Below, in pieces: positions 1 to 11,400 of a DNA stretch of 64,000 nucleotides. Both the position numbers and the translations under genes were made by a program. The stretch is from the NCBI RefSeq assembly GCF_036934945.1, contig NC_088224.1, forward strand, positions 8,012,842 to 8,076,841. Direction: 5' to 3'. Numbering within the stretch: the first letter of the stretch is position 1; every line of letters begins with the position of its first letter. The notes below the pieces were generated by a model that saw nothing but the letters and a program-made list of their open reading frames with translations, was not told the DNA's origin and made no database searches. The DNA comes from Oncorhynchus masou masou (taxonomy: Eukaryota > Chordata > Actinopteri > Salmoniformes > Salmonidae).

Positions 1-440
1 GCTAACCTAGAAAATCGCTCTAGGCTACACAATTGTCTTAGATACAAAGACGGCTATGTAGCTAGCTAGCTACGATCAAACAAAACAAACCGTTGTACTG
101 TAATAGTTACTACAGTGCTGCTATTCGGGGGCTAGCTGGCTAGCTACGTTAAAAGAACGACAATAGCTGGCCAGCTAACCTAGAAAATCGCTCTAGGCTA
201 CACAATTGTCTTAGATACAAAGACGGCTATGTAGCCAGCTAGCTACGATCAAACAAAACAAACCGTTGTACTGTAATAGTTACTACAGTGCTGCTATTCG
301 GGGGCTAGCTGGCTAGCTACGTTAGAAGAACGACAATAGCTGGCCAGTTAACCTAGAAAATCGCTCTAGACTACACAATTGTCTAGATACAAAGACGGCT
401 ATGTAGCTGGCTAGCTACGATCAAACAAATCAAACCGTTG
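1..440. repeat. 173-bp tandem repeat, about 2.5 copies
   Basis: A block beginning GCTAACCTAGAAAATCGC at position 1 restarts at 174 and again near 347, so the period is 173 bp. The third copy runs to about 440 and then diverges. The units are rich in GCTAGC palindromes. The stretch lies upstream of the first kpna6 exon seen here and is probably kpna6 intron; no coding sequence is apparent. Confidence 0.85.
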
Positions 441-1026
441 TACTGTAATGAAGTGAAATGAAAATGTGATACTACCTGTGGAGCGACGCGGAATGTTGAC
501 CGGGTAGTTGGAGTTCAATTCGGTAGAGGTTGGCTAGCTGTTGGCTAGCTAGCTAGCAGCATTTCCTACGTTAAGGACGACAAATAGCTGGCTAGCTAAC
601 CTCGGTAAATTAAGATAATCACTCTAAGTCTACACACTCTAAACTGCACAATTATCTTGGATACGAAGACAGCGAAGACAACTATGTAGCTAGCTGACAC
701 TACGCTAATCGAGTCGTTCAGTTGAGTGTAATAGTTTCTACAGTGCTAGTGGACAGTGGATGTTAGCTAGCTGCTTAGCTAGCTGCTGGGCAGATACGTT
801 AGGACGACGAAATACGATAATTATGCAATTGTCGTTGATACAAAGACGGCTATGTAGCTGGCTAAGAAGAAATTGCTAAGATTAGACAAATCAAACCGTT
901 GTACTATAACGAAATGTAATGAAAAGTTATACTACCTGCGGACCGAAGTGTAGATGCGACCGCTCGCTCCAACCGGAACCAGTCTACAAAACATTAGGAA
1001 CACTGTCCTAATATTGAGTCGTGAAT
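441..1026. repeat. Diverged copies of the 173-bp repeat plus MITE fragment
   Basis: Decayed versions of the preceding unit recur near 590-760 and 820-930 (CTAACCT, TACACAATTGTC-like, GACGGCTATGTAGCT blocks). Near 985-1017 is a short fragment ACAAAACATTAGGAACA, which matches the terminal sequence of the MITE found in txlna (43834-44190). No gene is seen. Confidence 0.55.
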
Positions 1027-1755
1027 CAGGCCCCGGGTATCTGAGACGCTGTACGCTGTATGAATCAGGCCCCGGGTATCTGAGGCGCTGTATGAATCAG
1101 GCCCCGGGTATCTGAGACGCTGTATGAATCAGGCCCAGGGTATCTGAGACGCTGTATGAATCAGGCCCCGGGTATCTGAGACTCTGTATGAATCAGGCCC
1201 CGGGTATCTGAGACGCTGTACGCTGTATGAATCAGGCCCCGGGTATCTGAGACGCTGTATGAATCAGGCCCCGGGTATCTGAGACGCTGTATGAATCAGG
1301 CCCCGGGTTTCTGAGGCGCTGTATGAATCAGGCCCCGGGTTTCTGAGGCGCTGTATGAATCAGGCCCCTGGTATCTGAGACTCTGTATGAATCAGGCCCC
1401 TGGTATCTGAGACTCTGTATGAATCAGGCCCCGGGTATCTGAGGCGCTGTATGAATCAGGCCCCTGGTATCTGAGACTCTGTATGAATCAGGCCCCGGGT
1501 ATCTGAGATGCTGTACGCTGTATGAATCAGGCCCCTGGTATCTGAGACTCTGTATGAATCAGGCCCCTGGTATCTGAGACTCTGTATGAATCAGGCCCCG
1601 GGTATCTGAGGCGCTGTATGAATCAGGCCCCTGGTATCTGAGACTCTGTATGAATCAGGCCCCGGGTATCTGAGATGCTGTACGCTGTATGAATCAGGCC
1701 CCGGGTATCTGAGACGCTGTATGAATCAGGCCCCGGGTATCTGAGGCGCTATCCG
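1027..1755. repeat. 32-bp minisatellite (about 23 copies)
   Basis: Head-to-tail units contain TGAATCAGGCCCCGGGTAT followed by a CTGAGACGCTGTA-like segment. Variants (CCCTGG for CCCGGG, GACTCTG for GACGCTG, occasional extra CGCTGTA) recur in blocks, indicating repeated unit turnover. Non-coding, intronic to kpna6 by position. Confidence 0.9.
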
Positions 1756-1939
1756 AACCGCTACAAACTTATGTGGAAGGGCAGATTGTCACGAACATGA
1801 TGGTGTCATGGCACTTGTCTAAAGGGGTCCTTAATTTCTAAATCAAATAGCTAAATGATCCATCTTAACAATTCCATATGCTAGCTTAGTAAAATGAATA
1901 CCTCTGTTTGGTATGTGTGCCCATTTTTTAATATATATT
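1756..1939. other. Unique AT-rich DNA
   Basis: There is no recognisable gene or repeat in this short stretch between the 32-bp array and a SINE. Confidence 0.5.
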
Positions 1940-2142
1940 TTTTTAATCTTACCTTTAGTTAACTAGACAAGTCAGTTAAGAACAAATTCTTATTTTCAAT
2001 GATGGCCTACTGGGGAACAGTGGGTTAACTGCCTGTTCAGGGGCAGAATGACAGATTTGTACCTTGTCAGCTCGGGGGTTTGAACTTGCAACCTTCCGGT
2101 TACTAGTCCAACGCTCTAACCACTAGGCTTCCCTGCCACCCC
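1940..2142 (-). mobile_element. tRNA-derived SINE, minus strand
   Basis: Read on the minus strand it has a tRNA-like head (GCCTAGTGGTTAGAGCGTTG with a GGTTCAAA-like B box as GCAAGTTCAAACCCC), a body, and the tail TTAACTGACTTGTCTAGTTAAC, the usual end of salmonid SINEs. The same family, with an amplified head, occurs at 6490-7352 and 56385-57146. Confidence 0.85.
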
Positions 2143-2617
2143 ATGTCCACAATTTAACCTCCATTTAGTGTGTGTATTGCTACATTCACAGGTCCTTGAA
2201 TCTAAACTAACAGCTCAAATGAGTAAGTAGGTTAACAGCGCAAGTGGCTCATTGAGTTCTGAATGTAAACCATCTAGCTAGCTAGATGAAGTCAGCTTTT
2301 TTTGGCGTCCGGACGCCTACAGGCCCCGGTCACAAGTGGTACACTAATATATAGGCGATGAGGTGTCATTTGACTCTGTTTGGGTTCAATGGAGCTAGTC
2401 TGTTATGCTGTGTTATGCCCGTCTGTTAGCTGGCTAGCCAGCTGATGGGTTTTATCTGCTAGTGACTCTGGCCGGCCAGAACCTTCAAAAGCCCCAGTGA
2501 CTCAGAGACTGAGCATGTGACCAGGGGACAGGATGTGACGAGGCAGGAGTTTCTCTCACCCTGTCAATCTGTCAATCGGCTAAAGTGTTATTGTTCTCTT
2601 CTGCTCTGTTTCTCTAT
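2143..2617. other. Non-repetitive intronic DNA
   Basis: I see no exon or identifiable element in this AT-rich sequence with GCTAGC motifs. It is probably kpna6 intron. Confidence 0.4.
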
Positions 2618-2832
2618 TGGCATTAATAGAAGAAGGACAGGAAGCCATTTTAAAACTAATTCAAATTCTCTCACGGTGAAGGACCAGCTTTTGGCTGTGT
2701 CCCAATACACTTAGATGGTTCCCTTGGCGTTAATAGAAGAGGGACAGGAAGCCATTTTAAAACTACTTCAAATTCTCTCACGGTGAAGGACCAGCTCTTG
2801 GCTGTGTCCCAATACACTTAGATGGTTCCCTT
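2618..2832. repeat. Tandem duplication of about 105 bp (two copies)
   Basis: The segment containing GAAGCCATTTTAAAACTA and ATACACTTAGATGGTTCCC occurs at about 2618-2723 and again at 2729-2832, nearly identical. No coding function. Confidence 0.85.
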
Positions 2833-3057
2833 GCCTGTCATCTTTCCCTTACAGTAATGGGATGTTACAGGGTCAGAGAGGGCAGAGTATTCAGGCCTAT
2901 CAGTCGTGCTAAAGGAGAGATGACGTGTTCGAGTATCGGTTTCTCTTATCGAAATCTTTGACTTAGCACAGAATGCATCCCTACGCATTTTACAAAGAGG
3001 ATATCAGAGTACAGAGGTGTGATGTCATATCAGAATGAGAAGACGGATTTCAGAGGC

Positions 3058-3330
3058 TCAAATCAAATCAAATCAAATTTTATTTGTCACATACACATGG
3101 TTAGCAGATGTTAATGCGAGTGTAGCGAAATGCTTGTGCTTCTAGTTCCGACAATGCAGTAATAACCAACAAGTAATCTAACTAACAATTCCTAATCTAC
3201 TGTCTTATACACAGTGTAAGGGGATAAAGAATATGTACATAAGGATATATGAATGAGTGATGGTACAGAGCAGCATAGGCAAGATACAGTAGATGGTATC
3301 GAGTGGCATAGTGGCATAGTTAGTGGCTGT
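3058..3330 (-). mobile_element. LINE 3'-end fragment, minus strand
   Basis: It begins AAATCAAATCAAATTTTATT and continues TTGTCACATACACATGG. Read on the other strand it ends in GTGACAAATAAAATTTG, the tail of the LINE type whose reverse-transcriptase remnant lies in an eif3i intron (about 50085-51590). No coding potential remains here. Confidence 0.75.
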
Positions 3331-3490
3331 GATGTCATATCAGAATGAGAAGACGGATTTCAGAGGCTGTGATGTCATATCAGAATGAGAAGACAGAATT
3401 CAGAGGCTGTGATGTCATATCAGAATGAGAAGACGGATTTCAGAGGCTGTGATGTCATATCAGAATGAGAAGACAGATTTCAGAGGCGTG
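3331..3490. repeat. Approx. 40-bp tandem repeat with TGATGTCATATCAG
   Basis: Four head-to-tail copies (plus one at 3019-3059 on the other side of the LINE fragment) contain GTGATGTCATATCAGAATGA followed by GAAGACGGATTTCAGAGG. The LINE tail therefore sits inside an older array. TGATGTCA resembles a CRE half-palindrome, but no regulatory role can be claimed. Confidence 0.8.
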
Positions 3491-3710
3491 ATGGGAGGTC
3501 ACAATTCTGTTTGTACCCTTGTTTCCGTGGATAAGCTTTTTAATTAAACCTATTTGAAACATGCCATTAACACTTTGTTATTATCCTGGCATTGAATTAT
3601 TATTTAGGTTATTACTTAGAAATATGAATCAACAAATTTAAGAAATGTCACGTTGGAGAGGATCTGTCATATTTTGGTGTTGACACAACATTAACGGACT
3701 CAGAATAAAG

Positions 3711-4262
3711 ACACAGCGCTTTCGAAAAGTATTCAGACCCCTTGACTTTTTCCACATTTTGTTACGTTACAGCCTCATTCTGAAATGGATTAAATTGTTT
3801 ATTTCCCTCATCAAGCTACACACAATACCCCATAAGGACAAAGCAAAAACCGATTTGCAAATGTATATAACAATTTACTGATATCACATTTACATAAGTA
3901 TTCAGACCCTTTACTCAGTACTTTGCTGAAGCACCTTTTGGCATCGATTACAGCCTCAAGTCTTCTTGGGTATGACTCTACAAGCTTGGCACACCTGTAT
4001 CTGGAGAGTTTCTCCTATTCTTCTCTGCAGATCTTCTAAAGCTCTGTCAGGTTGGATGGGGAGTGTCGCTGCACAGCTATTTTCAGATCTCTCCAGAGAT
4101 GTTCGATCGGGTTCAAGTCCGGGCTCTGGCTGGGCCACTCAAGGACATTCAGAGACTTGTCCCGAAGCCTCTCCTACATTGTCTTGACTGTGTGCTTATG
4201 GTCATTATCCTGTTGGAAGGTAAACCTTTGTCCCAGTCTGAGGTCCTGAGCGCTCTGGAGAC
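3711..4262 (-). mobile_element. Truncated Tc1-like transposon (family of 16543-18102)
   Basis: It starts with the terminal sequence GAAAAGTATTCAGACCCCTT, and continues with the same inverted-repeat interior as the longer element at 16543-18102. On the minus strand 3956-4138 is a decayed C-terminal transposase fragment containing QPEPGLEPDRTSLERSENS. The right half is missing: homology stops near 4262 at a poly-C/CA run. Not functional. Confidence 0.85.
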
Positions 4263-4603
4263 CCCCCCCCACACACACACACATTTAAACAGCCCCCCCT
4301 CTCGTGATAGTAATGTTCTGCCCATCTGACATGGGGCGCAGAGAAAATGTTTTTGTTTTAATGCAAGTCAGCTGCAATTCTACACGTTTTGCCGTGGGGT
4401 TGAGGCAAATTTTTTTAATATAACTGGTCATCAATGGGCCCCACCACGGTTGGTAGTTTGACCATACTTACTACAAGTTTAGATTAGCCGCTAGAGAGCA
4501 TGTAGACTAATTTAGCAATCCTGCTGCCAAATAATTGCTGCCATGGGCTAATTGAGTGACTGCACAACCATATGTAGAAATTGGGCCTGCAAAAGGGTAT
4601 AGA
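4263..4603. other. Unassigned intronic sequence
   Basis: A short CA run is followed by roughly 300 bp of single-copy-looking sequence without an exon. It may belong to an old repeat; I do not recognise it. Confidence 0.4.
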
Positions 4604-4890
4604 CTGTCCCACTGTCTGTGCCCCTGTCCCACTGTCTGTTGCCCCTGTCCCACTGTCTGTTGCCCCTGTCCCACTGTCTGTTGCCCCTGTCCCACTGTCT
4701 GTGCCCCTGTCCCACTGTCTGTTGCCCCTGTCTCACTGTCTGTGCCCCTGTCTCACTGTCTGTGCCCCTGTCTCACTGTCTGTGCCCCTGTCTCACTGTC
4801 TGTGCCCCTGTCTCACTGTCTGTGCCCCTGTCTCACTGTCTGTGCCCCTGTCTCACTGTCTGTGCCCCTGTCTCACTGTCTGTGCCCCAG
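4604..4890. repeat. About 20-bp minisatellite upstream of a kpna6 exon
   Basis: About 14 copies of CCCTGTCTCACTGTCTGTGC with CCCACTG variants at the 5' end. It is pyrimidine-rich on the kpna6 sense strand and ends just before the first exon-like copy. Open frames through it are a by-product of the repeat. Confidence 0.9.
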
Positions 4891-4972
4891 GTTGTAAGTG
4901 TCTCGATTCCCCCAACTCTCCCCCTGCCTGGCTGTCTCCCAGGTGTCTCCTTGTCTGTCCTCTGTCTCCCAG

Positions 4973-5249
4973 GTGTCTCCCTGTCTACAGGTCCTGTCTA
5001 GGACTGTTGTTCAGCAGTGATTCAGATCTGTTAGCAGATGCTTGCTGGGCTCTGTCCTACCTCTCTGATAGAATACACCAAATGTCCCCCTGTCTGTCCT
5101 CTGTCTCCCAGGTGTCCCCTTGTCTGCAGGTCCTGTCTAGACTGTTGTTCAGCAGTGATTCAGATCTGTTAGCAGATGCTTGCTGGGCTCTGTCCTACCT
5201 CTCTGATAGAATACACCAAATGTCCCCCTGTCTGTCCTCTGTCTCCCAG
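4973..5249 (+). pseudogene. kpna6: Two partial tandem copies of the first kpna6 exon in view
   Basis: The 5' half of the exon at 5250-5413, with its acceptor CTGTCTCCCAG, is present two extra times, starting at 4973 and 5112 (periods 139 and 138 bp). Both encode the LLFSSDSDLLADACWALSYL core. Both diverge after the SYLSD codons into GATAGAATACACCAAATG and so lack the exon's 3' half and donor. The first copy also has an extra G near 5000. These are decoy acceptors with incomplete exons; the 138-bp copy spacing is a multiple of three. Confidence 0.85.
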
Positions 5250-5413
5250 GTGTCCCCTTGTCTGCAGGTCCTGTCTAGACTGTTGTTCAGCAGTGATTCA
5301 GATCTATTAGCAGATGCCTGCTGGGCTCTGTCCTACCTCTCTGACGGACCCAACGAGAAGATCCAGGCTGTCATCGACTCCGGCGTCTGCAGGCGCCTCG
5401 TAGAGCTGCTCAT
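5250..5413 (+). CDS. kpna6: kpna6 exon (VSPCLQVLSRLLF ... RRLVELLM)
   Basis: Acceptor GTCTCCCAG, donor CAT/GTAAGT. The start at 5250 was chosen because GTGTCCCCTTGT encodes the VSPCL that precedes VLSRLLF in importin alphas. The exon ends two bases into the Met codon, completed by G of the next exon. It is the third and only complete copy of a triplicated exon start. Confidence 0.9.
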
Positions 5414-8400
5414 GTAAGTGTGTGTGTGCAGGCGCCTCGTAGAGCTGCTCATGTAAGTGTGTGTGCAGGCGCCTCGTAGAGCTGCTGTGGTGTGTGTGCG
5501 GACTTCACGGGCCTCAGCGTAGTAACTTTTGAGTGTTCCCTCTGTCAGGCACACGGACTACAAGGTGGCGTCTCCTGCTCTGAGAGCAGTGGGGAACATC
5601 GTCACTGGAGACGACATCCAGACGCAGGTGGTGTTGAACTGTTCAGCCCTGCCCTGTCTGCTCCACCTGCTGAGTAGTCCTAAAGAATCCATCCGGAAAG
5701 AGGCCTGCTGGACCGTCTCCAACATCACCGCTGGCAACAGGGCTCAGATACAGGTGAGGTCCAGACTTTATACATCACCGCTGGCAACAGGGCTCAGATA
5801 CAGGTGAGGGTCCGGACTTTATACATCACCGCTGGCAACAGGGCTCAGATACAGGTGAGGTCCAGACTTTATACATCACCGCTGGCAACAGGGCTCAGAT
5901 ACAGGTGAGGTCCAGACTTTATACATCACCGCTGGCAACCGGGCTCAGATACAGGTGAGGTCCAGACTTCACACACAGACATACAAACACTACAGATTAA
6001 CATCACCGCTGGCAACAGGGCTCAGATACAGGTGAGGCCCAGACTTCACACACAGACATACAAACACTACAGATTAACATCACCGCTGGCAACAGGGCTC
6101 AGATACAGGTGAGGCCCAGACTTCACACACAGACATACAAACACTACAGATTAACATCACCGCTGGCAACAGGGCTCAGATACAGGTGAGGCCCAGACTT
6201 CACACACAGACAGACATACGGACTTTACCGGTACCATACGAATAAACATACATGTTCATGATAGTTGCTCATGACATGTCCAAATGTATGGGGACACTCC
6301 TTCGTATTAGTGGATTCGGGCTAGTTCAACCACACCCGTTGCTTACAGGTGAATAAAATAGAGTACAAAGTGACTTATAACGTGTCGCAGTCAGCCATTT
6401 CGAAACATTTCTACCAGAAACAACATTTATGAGTGTTGGTTTATGGTTTTATTATTTCATTCAGCAGTAAGTAGAATGAAATAGGCTACCCTGGGGCGGC
6501 AGGGTAGCCTAGTGGTTAGAGTGGAGGGGCGGCAGGGTAGCCTAGTGGTTAGAGTGGAGGTGGTAGGGTAGCCTAGTGGTTAGAGTGTAGAGGCGGCAGG
6601 GTAGCCTAGTGGTTAGAGTGTAGAGGCGGCAGGGTAGCCTAGTGGTTAGAGTGGAGGGGCGGCAGGGTAGCCTAGTGTTTAGAGTGGAGGGGCGGCAGGG
6701 TAGCCTAGTGTTTAGAGTGGAGGGCGGCAGGGTAGCCTAGTGTTTAGAGTGGAGGGGCGGCAGGGTAGCCTAGTGTTTAGAGTGGAGGGCGGCAGGGTAG
6801 CCTAGTGTTTAGAGTGGAGGGCGGCAGGGTAGCCTAGTGTTTAGAGTGGAGGGGCGGCAGGGTAGCCTAGTGTTTAGAGTGGAGGGGCGGCAGGGTAGCC
6901 TAGTGTTTAGAGTGGAGGGGCGGCAGGGTAGCCTAGTGTTTAGAGTGGAGGGGCGGCAGGGTAGCCTAGTGTTTAGGTGGAGGGGCGGCAGGGTAGCCTA
7001 GTGTTTAGAGTGGAGGGGCGGCAGGGTAGCCTAGTGTTTAGAGTGGAGGGGCGGCAGGGTAGCCTAGTGTTTAGAGTGGAGGGGCGGCAGGGTAGCCTAG
7101 TGTTTAGAGTGGAGGGGCGGCAGGGTAGCCTAGTGTTTAGAGTGGAGGGGCGGCAGGGTAGCCTAGTGGTTAGAGTGGAGGGGCGGCAGGGTAGCCTAGT
7201 GGTTAGAGTGGAGGGGCGGCAGGGTAGCCTAGTGGTTAGAGTGTGGAGGGGCGGCAGGGTAGCCTAGTGGTTAGAGTGGAGGGGCGGCAGGGTAGCCTAG
7301 TGGTTAGAGTGGAGGACTGGTAACCGGAAGGTTGTGAGTTCAAACCCCCGAGCTCCGATAACACAGACTGGTACAGTTCTCTACAGTTACATAACACAGA
7401 CTGGTACAGTTCTCTACGGTTACATAACACAGACTGGTACAGTTCTCTACAGTTACATAACACAGACTGGTACAGTTCTCTACAGTTAGATAACACAGAC
7501 TGGCACAGTTCTCTACAGTTACATAACACAGACTGGTACAGTTCTCTACAGTTAGATAACACAGACTGGTACAGTTCTCTACAGTTAGATAACACAGACT
7601 GGCACAGTTCTCTACAGTTACATAACACAGACTGGTACAGTTCTCTACAGTTACATAGCACAGACTGGTACAGTTCTCTACAGTTACATAGCACAGACTG
7701 GTACAGTTCTCTACAGTTACATAACACAGACTGGTACAGTTCTCTACAGTTAGATGCATAGCACAGACTGGTACAGTTCTCTACAGTTACATAACACAGA
7801 CTGGTACAGTTCTCTACAGTTAGATAACACAGACTGGTACAGTTCTCTACAGTTACATAACACAGACTGGTACAGTTCTCTACAGTTAGATAACACAGAC
7901 TGGTACAGTTCTCTACAGTTACATAACACAGACTGGTACAGTTCTCTACAGTTACATAACACAGACTGGTACAGTTCTCTACAGTTAGATAACACAGACT
8001 GGTACAGTTCTCTACAGTTACATAACACAGACTGGTACAGTTCTCTACAGTTACATAACACAGACTGGTACAGTTCTCTACAGTTACATAGCACAGACTG
8101 GTACAGTTCTCTACAGTTAGATGCATAACACAGACTGGTACAGTTCTCTACAGTTACATAGCACAGACTGGTACAGTTCTCTACAGTTACATAACACAGA
8201 CTGGTACAGTTCTCTACAGTTAGATGCATAGCACAGACTGGTACAGTTCTCTACAGTTACATAGCACAGACTGGTACAGTTCTCTACAGTTAGATGCATA
8301 ACACAGACTGGCACAGTTCTCTACAGTTACATAACACAGACTGGCACAGTTCTCTACAGTTACATAGCACAGACTGGTACAGTTCTCTACAGTTACATAA

Positions 8401-11400
8401 CACAGACTGGTACAGATCTCTACAGTTAGATAACACAGACTGGTACAGTTCTCTACAGTTACATAACACAGACTGGTACAGTTCTCTACAGTTAGATGCA
8501 TAGCACAGACTGGTACAGTTCTCTACGGTTACATAACACAGACTGGTACAGTTCTCTACAGTTAGATGCATAACACAGACTGGTACAGTTCTCTACAGTT
8601 AGATGCATAGCACAGACTGGTACAGTTCTCTACGGTTACATAACACAGACTGGTACAGATCTCTACAGTTAGATGCATAACACAGACTGGTACAGTTCTC
8701 TACAGTTACATAACACAGACTGGTACAGTTCTCTACAGTTAGATAACACAGACTGGTACAGTTCTCTACAGTTAGATAACACAGACTGGTACAGTTCTCT
8801 ACAGTTACATAACACAGACTGGTACAGTTCTCTACAGTTAGATAACACAGACTGGTACAGTTCTCTACAGTTAGATAACACAGACTGGTACAGTTCTCTA
8901 CAGTTAGATAACACAGACTGGTACAGTTCTCTACAGTTACATAACACAGACTGGTACAGTTCTCTACAGTTACATAACACAGACTGGTACAGTTCTCTAC
9001 AGTTAGATGCATAGCACAGACTGGTACAGTTCTCTACAGTTACATAACACAGACTGGTACAGTTCTCTACAGTTAGATAACACAGACTGGTACAGTTCTC
9101 TACAGTTACATAACACAGACTGGTACAGTTCTCTACAGTTAGATAACACAGACTGGTACAGTTCTCTACAGTTACATAACACAGACTGGTACAGTTCTCT
9201 ACAGTTAGATAACACAGACTGGTACAGTTCTCTACAGTTAGATGCATAGCACAGACTGGTACAGTTCAGAGACTATACAGATCCAAAGAGATCTTCAAGA
9301 GGTACGAGGTCTTTTCTTTAGTTTAAAGAAAGGAAATGGTTTTGTGCTGCTCTCCAGTTTAGTAAGACATCTCTTATCTTTCTATCTACTACTATTCTCT
9401 CTCCTTCCTCTCCTCCTCTCGTGTTCCTCCTCTCGTGTTCCTCCTCTCGTGTTCCCCCTCTTGTGTTCCTCCTCTCGTGTTCCCCCTCTTGTGTTCCTCC
9501 TCTCGTGTTCCCCCTCTTGTGTTCCTCCTCTCGTGTTCCCCCTCTCCTCGTCTCGTGTTTCCCCTCTCGTGTTTCCCCTCTCGTGTTCCCCCTCTCGTGT
9601 TCCCCCTCTCGTGTTCCCCCTCTCGTGTTCCCCCTCTGCTCTACTAGACGGTGATTGATGCCAACATCTTCCCTGTGCTGATCGACATCCTGCAGAAGGC
9701 AGAGTTCAGAACCAGAAAGGAAGCAGCCTGGGCCATCACTAACGCCACCTCTGGAGGAATGCCTGAACAGATCAGGTATAAAGTCACACCCACATCACCA
9801 GGACAGATGAGATATGACCCACACCTCTCACCAGGACAGATGAGATATGACCCACACCTCTCACCAGGACAGATGAGATATGACCTACACCTCTCACCAG
9901 GACAGATGAGATATGACCCACACCTCTCACCAGGACAGATGAGATATGACCTACACCTCTCACCAGGACAGATGAGATATGACCCACACCTCTCACCAGG
10001 ACAGATGAGATATGACCCACACCTCTCCACAGGACAGATGAGATATGACCCACACCTCTCACCTGGACAGATGAGATATGACCCACACCTCTCACCTGGA
10101 CAGATGAGATATGACCTACACCTCTCACCTGGACAGATGAGATATGACCTACACCTCTCACCTGGACAGATGAGATATGACCCACACCTCTCACCTGGAC
10201 AGATGAGATATGACCCACACCTCTCACCAGGACAGATGAGATATGACCTACACCTCTCACCTGGACAGATGAGATATGACCCACACCTCTCACCAGGACA
10301 GATGAGATATGACCTACACCTCTCATCTGGACAGATGAGATATGACCTACACCTCTCATCTGGACAGATGATATATGACCTACACCTCTCACCTGGACAG
10401 ATGAGATATGACCTACACCTCTCACCTGGACAGATGAGATATGACCCACACCTCTCACCAGGACAGATGAGATATGACCCACACCTCTCACCAGGACAGA
10501 TGATATGACCTACACCTCTCACCAGGACAGATGAGATATGACCTACACCTCTCACCAGGACAGATGAGATATGACCTACACCTCTCACCAGGACAGATGA
10601 GATATGACTCTCACCAGGACAGATGAGATATGACCTACACCTCTCACCTGGACAGATGAGATATGACCTACACCTCTCACCAGGACAGATGAGATATGAC
10701 CTACACCTCTCACCTGGACAGATGATATGACCTACACCTCTCACCAGGACAGATGAGATATGACCTACACCTCTCACCTGGACAGATGATATGACCTACA
10801 CCTCTCACCAGGACAGATGAGATATGACCTACACCTCTCACCAGGACAGATGATATGACCTACACCTCTCACCTGGACAGATGAGATATGACCTACACCT
10901 CTCACCTGGACAGATGAGATATGACCTACACCTCTCACCTGGACAGATGAGATATGACCTACACCTCTCACCAGGACAGATGAGATATGACCTACACCTC
11001 TCACCTGGACAGATGAGATATGACCTACACCTCTCACCTGGACAGATGAGATATGACCTACACCTCTCACCAGGACAGATGAGATATGACCTACACCTCT
11101 CACCTGGACAGCTGGTATAATTGTAGATAGGAGAGTAGAACCAGGAACGAGGTGGCTGGGGTTGTTGTTTTGGTATTGAACTGTTATTGCTTTCACCTAT
11201 AGTCCTTTCAGATCAGAAATTGGCCATAGGAGGGGTCAAGAACCCTAGTCATGTCGGAAGAGGGAGGGGTCAAGAACCCTAGTCATGTCGGAGTAGGAAA
11301 GAGGGAGGGGTCAAGAACCCTTGTCATGTCGGAAGAGGAAAGAGGGAGGGGTCAAGAACCCTAGTCATGTCGGAAGAGGGAGGGGTCAAGAACCCGCCAT

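Noticed and set aside
1027..1755. Possible CRISPR-like array of 32-bp repeats
   Set aside because: Units are directly abutting with no unique spacers, and the genome is vertebrate. The same applies to 22981-23475.
3331..3490. CRE-like TGATGTCA repeats as an enhancer
   Set aside because: The motif is part of a tandem unit in an intron; repetition alone does not show regulatory function.
7236..9247. Long open frames of the NCRELYQSVL / TVENCTSLCY type on both strands
   Set aside because: They are products of a 33-bp repeat without stops; every frame repeats the same 11 residues and no family or start context supports a gene.
9644..10777. 377-codon open frame on the minus strand
   Set aside because: Antisense of a kpna6 exon joined to the 33-bp array (GERCGSYLICP repeats); not a protein family.
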